The notes under the pieces were generated by a model. It was not told the origin of the DNA. It saw only the letters and a list, made by a program, of their open reading frames with translations, and did no database searches. This document shows, piece by piece, positions 47,243 to 55,478 of a stretch of DNA of 64,000 nt. This DNA is from Alterinioella nitratireducens. GTDB lineage: Bacteria; Pseudomonadota; Alphaproteobacteria; Rhodobacterales; Rhodobacteraceae. Numbering within the stretch: the first letter of the stretch is position 1; every line of letters starts with the position of its first letter. The DNA lies in assembly GCF_013155465.1 (NCBI RefSeq), contig NZ_JABJVX010000008.1:154883-218882 (forward strand), in the 5' to 3' direction. A program made the translations under genes and the position numbers.

Positions 47243-49438
47243 TCAATAGAAACTCTGCGGGTCGATATCGACCGACAGGCGCAGGGCACCCGGCAGTTTC
47301 AGCCCCCCGACCCAGTCCCGCAACGCGCCCTGGATCGGCGCGCCGCGCGGGGCCTTGACCAGAAGGCGCACCCGGTGCCGCCCCCGGATGCGCGCTATCG
47401 GCGCGGGCGCTGGCCCGTAGACCGTGCCGCCGATGGCCGTGATCGGCGCGTCGCTGCGGGCCAGGTGATTGGCCAGGTCAAAGGCCTGGGCTGCATCGGG
47501 CGAGGACACCACGATCCCTGCCAGGCGGCCAAAGGGCGGCATCCCCGTCGCGCGCCTCTCATCGGCCTCGGCGCGCCAGAACCCCTCCTCGTCGCCCGAG
47601 AGGATGGCGCGGATCACCGGATGCTCGGGCTGGAAGCTCTGCAACAGCGCCACCCCCGGCACCTCGGCCCGGCCCGCGCGCCCCGCGACCTGGCGCATCA
47701 GTTGAAACGTGCGTTCCGCCGCGCGCAGGTCCGAGCCTTGCAGCCCCAGATCGGCGTCGATCACGCCAACCAGCGTCAGGCGCGGGAAGTTATGCCCCTT
47801 GGCGACCAGCTGCGTGCCGATGATGATATCCGTCTCCCCCTCGGCGATCTCGGCGATCCGGGCCTTGAGCGCGCGCGCCGAGCCGAAGAGGTCCGAGGAC
47901 AGCACCGCCATGCGCGCCTCGGGAAAGAGCGCCTCGACCTCTTCGGCCAGCCGCTCCACGCCGGGGCCGACGGCGGCCATCTTGCCCGCGACCCCGCAGG
48001 ACGGGCAGGCCTCGGGCATCGGCTTGGTCTCGCCGCATTGGTGGCACATCAGCCGCTTCTGGAACCGGTGTTCCACCATGCGCGCGTCGCAGTGATCGCA
48101 GCCGACCTGTTCGCCGCAGGCCCGGCACAGCGTCACCGGCGCATATCCGCGACGGTTGAGGAACAACAGCGACTGCTCGCCCCGCGCCAGCCGCGCCCGC
48201 ACGGCGGCTTGCAACGTGGGCGAGACCCACCGGTTGCCCGGCAGATCCTCGGCCCGCATGTCGATTGCGCGCATCTCGGGCATGACCGCCGCGCCGAAGC
48301 GGTCGGCCAGGTCGACGCGGGCATATTTGCCCGACTCCGCGTTCCACCAGCTTTCGAGCGACGGCGTGGCCGAGGCCAGCACCACCTGCGCATCGTTGAG
48401 CGAGGCCCGAAGCACGGCCATGTCCCGCGCCGAATAAAGCGCGCCATCCTCCTGCTTGTAGCTGGTGTCATGTTCCTCATCGACCACGATCAGCCCGAGG
48501 TCGCGGAACGGCAGGTAGAGCGCCGAGCGCGCGCCCACGACCAACTCCGCCGCCCCCTGCCCCACCATGCGCCAGCAGCGGCGGCGTTCGGTCATGGTCA
48601 CACCGGAATGCCATTCGGCGGGCTCCGCCCCGAAGCGCGCCTTGACGCGGGTCAGGAATTCGCTCGTCAGGGCGATCTCGGGCAGCAGCACCAGCGCCTG
48701 CCGCCCCTGTCGCAGACATTCCGCGACCGCCTCCAGGTAGACTTCCGTCTTGCCCGACCCGGTGACGCCCTTCAGCAGCGTGGTGCCATAAGTGCCGTCC
48801 CCGATCCCCGCCACCAGGGGCGCCACCGCCGCCGCCTGGCTTTCCGTCAGCGGCTTGCCGGGCCGGTCGAGGTCAAGCGGCAGATAGGGCGCATCCCGCG
48901 GCGTATCCACTTCCTCGACCGCGCCCTGCGCCACCAGCCCCTTGATGACCGAGGCGGATGTGCCCGCCATCTCGGCCAGTTCCTTCTGCGTGAAGGCCAG
49001 GCCGCCATATTCCTCCAGCACCGCCAGCACGCGGGTGCGGGCGTCGGTCATCCGGTCGGGCGCCTCCATCCCCAGACGGTAGAGCTTTTTCATAGAGGGC
49101 GGATCGGCCAGCCCCGGCGCGCGGGTGGCCAGCCGCAGCATGGCGCTCATCGGCGTCAGCGTGTAGGCCCCGGCGCGGGTCAGGAACGCACGCATCTCGG
49201 CGCGCATCGGGGCCACGTCCAGCACCTTGGCGACCTGCCGCACCTTCGCCGGATCCCAATCGCCGCGCCCCGGCCCCCAGATGATGCCGATCACCTTGCG
49301 CGGGCCGAGGGGCACCACCACGAAGGCGCCCATCCAGCAGCCGCCCTCGGGCGCCTTGTAATCCAGCACCCGATCCAGCGGCTCGGCCGTCAGCACGCCA
49401 ACCAGCGTGCCTTCTTCGAAGTAGTCGGGCATTGTCAT
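47243..49438 (-). CDS. priA: Primosomal protein N' (replication restart helicase PriA)
   Basis: 731 residues. Helicase motif I reads [11 protein letters not shown] and motif II DEEHD. A zinc-binding cluster lies at about 430-475: [14 protein letters not shown], then [19 protein letters not shown] (shown as two parts). It restarts stalled forks. A dispersed hairpin element follows its stop. Confidence 0.96.
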   Translation of the reverse strand: MTMPDYFEEGTLVGVLTAEPLDRVLDYKAPEGGCWMGAFVVVPLGPRKVIGIIWGPGRGDWDPAKVRQVAKVLDVAPMRAEMRAFLTRAGAYTLTPMSAMLRLATRAPGLADPPSMKKLYRLGMEAPDRMTDARTRVLAVLEEYGGLAFTQKELAEMAGTSASVIKGLVAQGAVEEVDTPRDAPYLPLDLDRPGKPLTESQAAAVAPLVAGIGDGTYGTTLLKGVTGSGKTEVYLEAVAECLRQGRQALVLLPEIALTSEFLTRVKARFGAEPAEWHSGVTMTERRRCWRMVGQGAAELVVGARSALYLPFRDLGLIVVDEEHDTSYKQEDGALYSARDMAVLRASLNDAQVVLASATPSLESWWNAESGKYARVDLADRFGAAVMPEMRAIDMRAEDLPGNRWVSPTLQAAVRARLARGEQSLLFLNRRGYAPVTLCRACGEQVGCDHCDARMVEHRFQKRLMCHQCGETKPMPEACPSCGVAGKMAAVGPGVERLAEEVEALFPEARMAVLSSDLFGSARALKARIAEIAEGETDIIIGTQLVAKGHNFPRLTLVGVIDADLGLQGSDLRAAERTFQLMRQVAGRAGRAEVPGVALLQSFQPEHPVIRAILSGDEEGFWRAEADERRATGMPPFGRLAGIVVSSPDAAQAFDLANHLARSDAPITAIGGTVYGPAPAPIARIRGRHRVRLLVKAPRGAPIQGALRDWVGGLKLPGALRLSVDIDPQSFY

Positions 49439-49530
49439 GTTAGCGCAAACACAATCAGGGTTCCCGCCACCCTATTCCTGCGCTATGACATGCGCAAACC
49501 GCTTCACTGATCCCAAGGGGGGAATGCGAC

Positions 49531-50184
49531 ATGAAATTCTTCGTAGATACCGCAGATGTCGATGCAATCGCCGAGCTCAATGACCTTGGAATGGTCGATG
49601 GCGTCACCACCAACCCGTCGCTGATCCTGAAATCGGACCGCGACATTGTCGAGGTCACCAAGGAGATCTGCGACATGGTCGATGGCCCGGTTTCCGCCGA
49701 GGTCGTCGCGCTGGAGGCCGACGCGATGCTGACCGAGGGCCGCAAGCTGGCCGAGATCGCCGACAATATCTGCATCAAGCTGCCCCTGACGCTGGACGGG
49801 CTCAAGGCCTGCAAGATCCTGACCGGCGAGGGCTACAAGACCAATGTGACGCTGTGTTTCTCGGCCAACCAGGCGCTTCTGGCGGCCAAGGCGGGGGCCA
49901 CCTATATCTCGCCCTTCATCGGGCGGCTCGACGATCTCAATGTCGATGGCATGGACCTGATCGCGGAGATCCGCCAGATCTATGACAATTACGGGTTCGA
50001 GACGCAGATCCTCGCCGCCTCGATCCGCTCGGCCAACCACATGAAAGAGGCCGCGCTGATCGGCGCCGATGTCGCCACCGCGCCGCCGGGTGTGATCAAG
50101 GCGATGGCCAATCACGTGCTGACCGACAAGGGGCTGGACGCCTTTTTGAAGGATTGGGAAAAAACAGGGCAGAAAATCGTCTGA
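49531..50184 (+). CDS. tal: Transaldolase (small, fructose-6-phosphate aldolase-like)
   Basis: 217 residues of the short TalC/FSA type. N-terminal [21 protein letters not shown] and the Schiff-base Lys in CIKLPLT (about 86). Transfers dihydroxyacetone units in the non-oxidative pentose phosphate pathway. The ATG has a GGGGGG run upstream. Divergent from priA. Confidence 0.95.
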   Translation: MKFFVDTADVDAIAELNDLGMVDGVTTNPSLILKSDRDIVEVTKEICDMVDGPVSAEVVALEADAMLTEGRKLAEIADNICIKLPLTLDGLKACKILTGEGYKTNVTLCFSANQALLAAKAGATYISPFIGRLDDLNVDGMDLIAEIRQIYDNYGFETQILAASIRSANHMKEAALIGADVATAPPGVIKAMANHVLTDKGLDAFLKDWEKTGQKIV

Positions 50185-50220
50185 GCATGGTATAGGCTCT
50201 GCCCAAAGCAAAAGACGAGC

Positions 50221-50949
50221 ATGAGGGCAGAGGATATGGGCGAGAGGGCAGAGCCGTTGCAGGACTGGCGTGAGCGGGTCTTGAGCGACCCGGATCTGAT
50301 TTTGGACGACCGCGACGTGATGCGCGCGCTGATCACCGCGAATGACCGCCAGATGGGCGGCAATATCGTGGATATGCGCGGCATCGCCATGGAACGGCTG
50401 GAAAACCGGCTGGACCGGCTGGAGGACACGCACCGCTCCGTGATCGCGGCGGCCTATGAGAACCTCGCCGGCACCAACCAGGTGCACCGCGCCATCCTGA
50501 AACTGCTGGAACAGCGCGATTTCGAGGCGTTCCTCAAGGTTCTGGGCACGGATGTCGCCGCCATCCTGCGCGTCGACCGTATTCGGCTGGTGCTGGAAAG
50601 CGCCGAGGCCAGTGCCGATGCCGCCCCCAAGGTGCAGAAGCTGGAGGATGTGCTGACCGTGGTCAGCCCCGGTTTCGTCGATCACTACCTGACCGGCGGG
50701 CGCAACATCCCCGACCGCGCCGTCACCCTGCGCCAGGTCGGCGACGGGTCCGACCGCATCTATGGCGAGGCCGCCGACTGGATCGCCTCCGAGGCGCTGC
50801 TCAAGCTCGACCTGGGCCAGGGTCGTCTGCCCGCGCTGCTTGTCATCGGGTCCGAGGATCCGCACCAGTTCCGGCCCTCGCAGGGCACCGATCTGCTCAG
50901 CTTCTTCACCGGCGTGTTCGAGCGGTCCATGAAGCGGTTCCTGGGCTAG
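50221..50949 (+). CDS. DUF484 family protein
   Basis: 242 residues. An N-terminal helical part (VLSDPDLILDDRDVMRALI) precedes a GAF-like domain with RQVGDGSDRIYGEAADWIASEALL. DUF484 genes usually precede xerC, as here, 5 bp apart. Function unknown. An in-frame ATG at 50236 is an alternative start. Confidence 0.9.
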   Translation: MRAEDMGERAEPLQDWRERVLSDPDLILDDRDVMRALITANDRQMGGNIVDMRGIAMERLENRLDRLEDTHRSVIAAAYENLAGTNQVHRAILKLLEQRDFEAFLKVLGTDVAAILRVDRIRLVLESAEASADAAPKVQKLEDVLTVVSPGFVDHYLTGGRNIPDRAVTLRQVGDGSDRIYGEAADWIASEALLKLDLGQGRLPALLVIGSEDPHQFRPSQGTDLLSFFTGVFERSMKRFLG

Positions 50950-50954
50950 GGCCA

Positions 50955-51878
50955 GTGAGCCTCACGATCAGCCCCGCCGCCCGAGACCTCATGGCCGCCT
51001 GGCTGGCCGATGTGGGCGCGTTGCGCGGCGGGTCCGAGGCCACCGTGACGGCCTATGCGCGCGACGCGACCGGGTTCCTGGCCTTCCAGACCGGGCACCA
51101 TGGCGACAGCATGGGCCTCTCGCCGCTGAAGACGCTCGGCCCCCGTGACATGCGCGCCTGGATGGCGTTTGAACGCGGGCGCGGCGTGTCGGCAAGATCA
51201 CTCGCGCGGCAGCTCTCCTCGGTCAAATCCCTCTACCGCTGGTGGGCCGAACGCGACGGCTTCGACGCCACCGCGATCCTCTCCACCCGGTCGCCCAAGT
51301 TCCAGCGCAAGCTGCCCCGCCCCCTGTCGGTTCCGGCGGCGCGCGAGCTGCTGGAAACGGTCGAGGCGCAGGACAGCCGCGACTGGGTCTCGGCGCGCGA
51401 CGTGGCCGTCGTGACCCTGCTCTATGGCTGCGGTATGCGCATCTCCGAGGCGCTTGGCCTGAGTGCCGCGATCCTGCCGCTCACCGACACGCTGCGCATT
51501 CGCGGCAAGGGCGGCAAGGAGCGGGAGGTGCCGGTGCTGCCGATGGCGCGCGCCGCCGTCGCCCGCTACGCCAGCCTCTGCCCGCATGACCTGGCCCCCG
51601 GCACGGCGCTCTTCCGCGGTGTCCGGGGCGGCCCCCTCAACCAGCGCCTGATCGCCCGCGTGGTCGAGGCCGCGCGGATGCAGCTTGGCCTGCCCGCCAC
51701 GGCCACGCCGCACGCGATGCGGCACAGTTTCGCCACCCATCTGCTGGATGCGGGCGGCGATCTACGCGCGATCCAGGAGCTTTTGGGCCACGCCTCGCTT
51801 TCGACCACCCAGGCCTATACCGGCGTCGATACCGCGCGCCTTATGGAGGTCTATGCCAATGCCCATCCCAAGGCCTGA
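50955..51878 (+). CDS. xerC: Site-specific tyrosine recombinase XerC
   Basis: 307 residues. The catalytic set is visible: Arg in GCGMRISEAL, Lys in RGKGGKERE, HxxR in PHAMRHSF, His in LLGHASL and Tyr in TTQAYTGV. It resolves chromosome dimers at dif together with XerD. Starts with GTG right after the DUF484 gene, which fits the usual chromosomal pairing rather than a mobile integrase. Confidence 0.95.
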   Translation: MSLTISPAARDLMAAWLADVGALRGGSEATVTAYARDATGFLAFQTGHHGDSMGLSPLKTLGPRDMRAWMAFERGRGVSARSLARQLSSVKSLYRWWAERDGFDATAILSTRSPKFQRKLPRPLSVPAARELLETVEAQDSRDWVSARDVAVVTLLYGCGMRISEALGLSAAILPLTDTLRIRGKGGKEREVPVLPMARAAVARYASLCPHDLAPGTALFRGVRGGPLNQRLIARVVEAARMQLGLPATATPHAMRHSFATHLLDAGGDLRAIQELLGHASLSTTQAYTGVDTARLMEVYANAHPKA

Positions 51879-51908
51879 CGGGTTGCGGAAACCGGCACGA
51901 TCCGGCAT

Positions 51909-52619
51909 GTGACGCGGATGGATATTCGACTGAAAGCCCTATCCGTCCACCTCTTCACCGCCACCGGCGCGGTGTTTGCCATGCTCGCCATGCTGGCCGC
52001 GGTCGAGGAGAAATGGCCGCTGATGTTCGGCTGGCTGGTGGTGGCCTTCATCGTCGACGGCATCGACGGGCCGCTGGCGCGCAGATACGACGTCAAGACC
52101 AACGCGCCCGAGTTCGACGGCACGTTGATGGACCTGATCATCGACTATCTCACCTATGTCTTCATCCCGGCCTATGCGTTGTTCAAGTCCGACCTGCTTC
52201 CGGGCTGGACGGGGTGGCTGGCGATCATCGTCATCACCTTCGCCAGCGTGGTCTATTTTGCCGACACGCGGATGAAGACCAAGGACAACTCCTTCTCCGG
52301 CTTTCCGGGATGCTGGAACATGGCGGTGCTGGTCCTCTTCGCGATCAGCCCGAATTTCTACGTCATCCTGGCGCTGGTGATCCTGTTCTCGGTGGGGATG
52401 TTCCTGCCGTTCAAGTTCATCCATCCGGTGCGCACCGAACGCTGGCGCGCGTTGTCGCTGCCTGTCGCCATTGCCTGGACGGGATTCGCGGGATGGGCCG
52501 CGCTGGTGGAGTTCCACCCGCAATCCTGGGCGCTCTGGGGGCTGATCGTGACCTCCATCTACTTGGCATTCGCCGGTATCGTGCAGCAGATCATCCCCGC
52601 AAGTAACGGAAACAGTTAG
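51909..52619 (+). CDS. pcs: Phosphatidylcholine synthase (CDP-alcohol phosphatidyltransferase)
   Basis: Condenses CDP-diacylglycerol with choline to form phosphatidylcholine in one step. About 236 residues, roughly eight membrane helices. The CDP-alcohol motif is intact: DGIDGPLARRY, then G..MD..ID in GTLMDLIIDY. SVHLFTATGAV at the N-terminus and FSGFPGCWNM match the Pcs subgroup. GTG at 51909 or ATG at 51918 may be the start. Followed 1 bp later by a strong terminator. Confidence 0.92.
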   Translation: MTRMDIRLKALSVHLFTATGAVFAMLAMLAAVEEKWPLMFGWLVVAFIVDGIDGPLARRYDVKTNAPEFDGTLMDLIIDYLTYVFIPAYALFKSDLLPGWTGWLAIIVITFASVVYFADTRMKTKDNSFSGFPGCWNMAVLVLFAISPNFYVILALVILFSVGMFLPFKFIHPVRTERWRALSLPVAIAWTGFAGWAALVEFHPQSWALWGLIVTSIYLAFAGIVQQIIPASNGNS

Positions 52620-52620
52620 G

Positions 52621-52644
52621 AAAATACACGTAGGTGTATTTTTT
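52621..52644 (+). terminator. Rho-independent terminator of pcs
   Basis: Perfect 9-bp stem AAAATACAC/GTGTATTTT with loop GTAG, the right arm running into a six-T tract. Confidence 0.88.
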
Positions 52645-52656
52645 ATGCAAAAAGAC

Positions 52657-52691
52657 TTGTCTCCGCGCGCTAACGGTGTATATTTAACACC
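52657..52691 (+). promoter_or_regulatory. Promoter P1 with a 17-bp motif over the -10 box
   Basis: TTGTCT, 16-nt spacer, TATATT. The -10 box lies inside GGTGTATATTTAACACC (52675-52691), which has 5-bp inverted arms GGTGT/ACACC. A start site is expected at the motif's right end. The same arrangement recurs 219 bp downstream (P2). Confidence 0.5.
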
Positions 52692-52798
52692 AACAGAACA
52701 GTTCATGACCTCCCTGCCCCCCACGACCCCGACGACCCCTGCCTCTCTCTCCCCTCCCTGACCTTGCCCTGCCGGCCCTCCCTCCGGCAGGGTTTTTT
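52691..52798 (+). ncRNA. Candidate ~108-nt small RNA with three CCUCCCU motifs
   Basis: Bounded by promoter P1 and a strong intrinsic terminator. The body is CU-rich and nearly purine-free. The heptamer CCTCCCT occurs three times, at 52709-52715, 52753-52759 and in the terminator loop at 52777-52783. It is the exact complement of AGGGAGG, a Shine-Dalgarno-type sequence. It resembles in principle the anti-SD-loop small RNAs (CcsR/cuckoo) of alphaproteobacteria, but I cannot show homology. An 18-codon frame (52705-52761) exists without a ribosome site. Confidence 0.45.
52767..52798 (+). terminator. Strong intrinsic terminator of the candidate small RNA
   Basis: Perfect 9-bp stem CCCTGCCGG/CCGGCAGGG, 8-nt loop CCCTCCCT, then six Ts. 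One of the clearest terminators in the window, yet no recognisable gene precedes it. Confidence 0.9.
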
Positions 52799-52875
52799 CT
52801 TGCCTGCACACTGGTTGCGCCGGACAGAAAACACCGCCTTTCCCGATTTTTTCGTGTTTTTCCTACACCAGCCCC

Positions 52876-52910
52876 TTGCGCCCCGATTTCATAAGTGTAT
52901 AAATAACACC
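52876..52910 (+). promoter_or_regulatory. Promoter P2 with the same 17-bp motif over the -10 box
   Basis: TTGCGC, 16-nt spacer, TATAAA, with AGTGTATAAATAACACC at 52894-52910. This is 14 of 17 identical to the P1 motif, and the distance from -35 to the motif is the same 18 nt. The expected start site is only about 6 nt before the ATG at 52916. Confidence 0.5.
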
Positions 52911-52915
52911 ATAAG

Positions 52916-53002
52916 ATGACGAAGACACGAGAGACCAAAGCGACATTTGAATTTTTTGATGACGAAAACCTTTATCGGCGGATGGAAGTGTCGGACCCGT
53001 GA
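52916..53002 (+). CDS. Putative 28-residue small protein
   Basis: ATG follows promoter P2 by a few nt, so any mRNA would be nearly leaderless. The product begins MTKTRETKATFEFFDDENL and is charged, with no membrane segment. Codon use is AT-richer than in the neighbours. Its 3' third lies in a large hairpin, so the locus may equally be an RNA gene. No homology is known to me. Confidence 0.3.
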   Translation: MTKTRETKATFEFFDDENLYRRMEVSDP

Positions 53003-53034
53003 GACCGGCAGGACCATCCGCCATTAAGGTTTTT
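52965..53034. terminator. Very strong bidirectional hairpin
   Basis: Arms AAAACCTT plus GGCGGATGG (52965-52985) pair with CCATCCGCC plus AAGGTTTT (53014-53033), 17 pairs around a 3-4 nt internal loop, with a 28-nt apical loop. T-runs flank both sides. It ends 9 bp from the stop of the minus-strand pilin-like gene and overlaps the 28-codon frame on the plus strand. Confidence 0.7.
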
Positions 53035-53042
53035 CCGGCGTC

Positions 53043-53267
53043 TCAGTCCTCGGCCTGCGCCTCGCGAAACGCGTCCCATTCCTCGAAACTTGTCCTGATC
53101 TCGATCCCCGACAGGTTCGAGCGGATATCCCCCGCCAGCCCCTCAACGCCGTCGCGGACCTGCGCCATCACCGCCAGGCCCAAGCCGACCGTGGCCGCCG
53201 TCAGCACCACCCAATCGACGGTGACCGCGCCGCGTTCATCGGCCAGAAACGCGCGATGCCGGTTCAT
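53043..53267 (-). CDS. Short Flp/pilin-like membrane protein, 74 residues
   Basis: N-terminal FLADERGAVTVDWVVLTAATVGLG resembles the prepilin-type segment of Flp or TadE-like small proteins: a short basic leader, Gly-Ala cleavage-like site, then one hydrophobic helix. The C-terminal 40 residues are soluble and acidic. No tad or prepilin peptidase gene is near. It overlaps the gene upstream by 4 bp. Confidence 0.65.
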   Translation of the reverse strand: MNRHRAFLADERGAVTVDWVVLTAATVGLGLAVMAQVRDGVEGLAGDIRSNLSGIEIRTSFEEWDAFREAQAED

Positions 53268-53449
53268 TCCACGCAGGCCGCATCCGTGGCGGCGCAATCC
53301 GGCAGGTGCTGCGGTTCGCGGTCCAGCATCAAGATGACGGCAATGATCGCCACCCCGGCCCCGGTGATGCCGATGGTCAGCGCGACCCAATCCCGGGAGA
53401 CCGCCTTGCGGACCCCGACGGCCATTGCCCTTGCTTTGCCTCTTGGCAT
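53264..53449 (-). CDS. Small membrane protein, 61 residues
   Basis: Basic N-terminus (MPRGKARAMAVGVRKA), one hydrophobic helix (WVALTIGITGAGVAIIAVILML) and a short tail with two Cys. GGGGACAG lies just before the ATG. Translationally coupled by ATGA to the pilin-like gene. Not recognised; possibly an accessory to it. Confidence 0.6.
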   Translation of the reverse strand: MPRGKARAMAVGVRKAVSRDWVALTIGITGAGVAIIAVILMLDREPQHLPDCAATDAACVE

Positions 53450-53562
53450 GGTCTGTCCCCTGCCCTCGGCCCCCAACGGACAGAGCTACCGGGCCAACCG
53501 GGCCGATTTTAGGAAAACCTGGGGAAAACCGTGCCGAAACGGAGGCGATTGCGTGGCCCCGG

Positions 53563-54363
53563 TCAGGCCGTCTCGCGGCTGCGGATCAGCTTGGCGAAAG
53601 GATCGAAGATCGCCTCGGCCCCGGCAACGATATGACCGTCCTCCAGCAACGACTGCCCCTCGCGGATCGGCTGCACCAGCGCCCCCGCTTCGCGCGCGAT
53701 GACGACACCGGCGGCGATGTCCCAAGGCTGAAGCCCGCGTTCCCAATAGCCGTCATAGCGCCCCGCCGCGACATAAGCCAGGTCCAGCGACGCCGCCCCC
53801 CACCGCCGCACACCGGCACATTCCGGCATCAATCGCGCCAGATCCTGCAAGCAGGCGGGCAGATACCGGCCACCCGCGAAGGGCACGCCGGTGGCGAAGA
53901 CGCTTTCGATCATCTTGCTCCGGCCCGACACGCGCAACCGCTGCGAATCGTTCAGCCAGGCGCCCGACCCCTTCTCGGCATAGAACATCTCGTCCTTGGC
54001 GGCGTCGAAGACCACGCCCGCGACGACCTCGCCCTTGTGCTCCAGCGCCACCGAAACGGCCCAATGCGGCATCCCGTGCAGGAAATTCGTGGTGCCGTCC
54101 AGCGGATCGACGATCCAGCGCCGCGTCGGGTCGGTGCCCGCCACTTCGGCGCTTTCCTCGGCCAGCCAGCCGTAATTGGGCCGCGCGCCCATTAGCTCCT
54201 CGCGCAGGATCGCCTCGGCGGCCATGTCGGCCTTGGACACGAAATCGCCCGGCCCCTTCGAGGAAACCTGGAGGTTCTCCACCTCGCGGAAATCCTTGAC
54301 CAGGCTTCGGCCCGCCTTGCGCGCGGCCTTGATCATGATGTTGAGGTTTGCGCTGCCCTGCAT
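53563..54363 (-). CDS. suhB: Inositol monophosphatase family protein
   Basis: 266 residues. Metal and catalytic motifs: AEESAEV, WIVDPLDGTTNFLHG and QPWDIAAGVVIAREAG. Dephosphorylates inositol phosphate or related sugar phosphates; SuhB homologues also influence RNA polymerase. Single gene downstream of metR on the same strand. Confidence 0.93.
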   Translation of the reverse strand: MQGSANLNIMIKAARKAGRSLVKDFREVENLQVSSKGPGDFVSKADMAAEAILREELMGARPNYGWLAEESAEVAGTDPTRRWIVDPLDGTTNFLHGMPHWAVSVALEHKGEVVAGVVFDAAKDEMFYAEKGSGAWLNDSQRLRVSGRSKMIESVFATGVPFAGGRYLPACLQDLARLMPECAGVRRWGAASLDLAYVAAGRYDGYWERGLQPWDIAAGVVIAREAGALVQPIREGQSLLEDGHIVAGAEAIFDPFAKLIRSRETA

Positions 54364-54478
54364 GGTCGTCCCCTATTCGGTCAAGCCCGTGCGTATAGAC
54401 CCCGCGCCGGGGACTGCCAAGGGCCTGAACGGGGGTTTTTTCAGGCTCACATCAGTGAGGGGTGCGGGCGTCCTGCCC

Positions 54479-55384
54479 TCAGGCGCGTTGCAGCTTGACC
54501 GGCTCGCTGCGCGCCAGCCGCAGGACATGGGCCATGAAGGGCTTGGTGGTGTCATCGCTCCGCGTGGCCCCGAACAGCCGCCGGGTCAGGCCGGTTTCGG
54601 TCAGGGGCCGGGTGATGAAACTGGCATTGCTGCGCGTCTCGCGCACGACCCAGTCGGGCAGCACCGCCACCCCGCGATTGGAGGCGACAAGCAGCAAGAT
54701 CACGGCGGAAAGCTCCACCTGCCGCACGGCGCGCGGCTCCACCCCGGCGGGGTGCAGAAGTTGGCTGAACACGTCCAGGCGGCCCCGCTCCACCGGGTAG
54801 GTGATCAGCATCTCATCGGCGAAATCCTGCGCCTTGACGTAAGGTTTGGCCGCCAGCGGATGCTCGGCGGCAGCCACGAAAACCGGCTCGTAATCAAAAA
54901 GCGGCGTGAAATCGACGCCCGGCAGAGGCTCGGGGTCCGACGAGATCACCAGGTCCACCTCCTCGCGCATCAGCGCGGGCAGCGCCTCGAATTGCAGGCC
55001 GGGGCGAATATCGACATCGACATCGGGCCAGGCCACACGGAATTTCTCCAGCACCGGCAGCAGCCAGTCGAAACAGGCATGGCATTCGATGGCGATATGC
55101 AGCCGCCCCGATTTGCCCGAACGCAGCGCGCGAAACTCCTCCTCCATCGCAGCCAGTTGCGGCAGCACCTGATCGGCCAGCCGCAGCAGGCGCATGCCCG
55201 CGCTTGACAGCTTCATCGGCTTCGACCGCCGCACGAACAGCTCCATCCCCGCCTGTTCCTCCAAGCCCTTGATCTGGTGGGACAGCGCGCTTTGCGTGAT
55301 GTGCAGCCGCTCGGCGGCGCGGGCCAGCCCGCCCTCCTGGTGGATGGCCTTGATGGTGCGCAGGTGGCGGAACTCGATATGCAT
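54479..55384 (-). CDS. metR: LysR-family methionine regulator MetR
   Basis: 301 residues. N-terminal winged helix (LARAAERLHITQSALSHQIKGLEEQ) and a LysR substrate domain (from about 90). It diverges from metF with a MetR-type box between them, which identifies it as MetR rather than a generic LysR. It would activate methionine genes with homocysteine as co-inducer. Confidence 0.9.
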   Translation of the reverse strand: MHIEFRHLRTIKAIHQEGGLARAAERLHITQSALSHQIKGLEEQAGMELFVRRSKPMKLSSAGMRLLRLADQVLPQLAAMEEEFRALRSGKSGRLHIAIECHACFDWLLPVLEKFRVAWPDVDVDIRPGLQFEALPALMREEVDLVISSDPEPLPGVDFTPLFDYEPVFVAAAEHPLAAKPYVKAQDFADEMLITYPVERGRLDVFSQLLHPAGVEPRAVRQVELSAVILLLVASNRGVAVLPDWVVRETRSNASFITRPLTETGLTRRLFGATRSDDTTKPFMAHVLRLARSEPVKLQRA

Positions 55385-55414
55385 TAGCCGGGCTCATATA
55401 GATGATGAGAGTTA

Positions 55415-55427
55415 TGAATTTGCTTCA
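55415..55427. promoter_or_regulatory. MetR box between metR and metF
   Basis: TGAATTTGCTTCA fits the enterobacterial MetR consensus TGAA-N5-TTCA exactly. It lies 31 bp from the metR start and about 50 bp from metF, in the expected place for a shared operator. Confidence 0.65.
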
Positions 55428-55478
55428 CGCGCACCTCTATGGGACATCTTGGGCAACTGATCAAGGATGCCCCTCGCC

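Noticed and set aside
50955..51878. Phage or integron integrase
   Set aside because: Length, motifs and pairing with the DUF484 gene fit chromosomal XerC; no att-like repeats or cargo genes.
52705..52761. 18-codon frame (Pro/Thr-rich) inside the candidate small RNA
   Set aside because: No ribosome binding site, and the composition follows from the CU-rich RNA motif. Kept only as a possibility in the RNA entry.
54431..54454. GCCTGAA/TTCAGGC hairpin with T-run between suhB and metR
   Set aside because: Stem is only 7 bp and the T-run is within the loop for both strands, so a terminator call is weak.
55385..55478. SAM riboswitch upstream of metF
   Set aside because: The gap is too short and shows none of the SAM-II or SAM-I core bases; a MetR box explains it.
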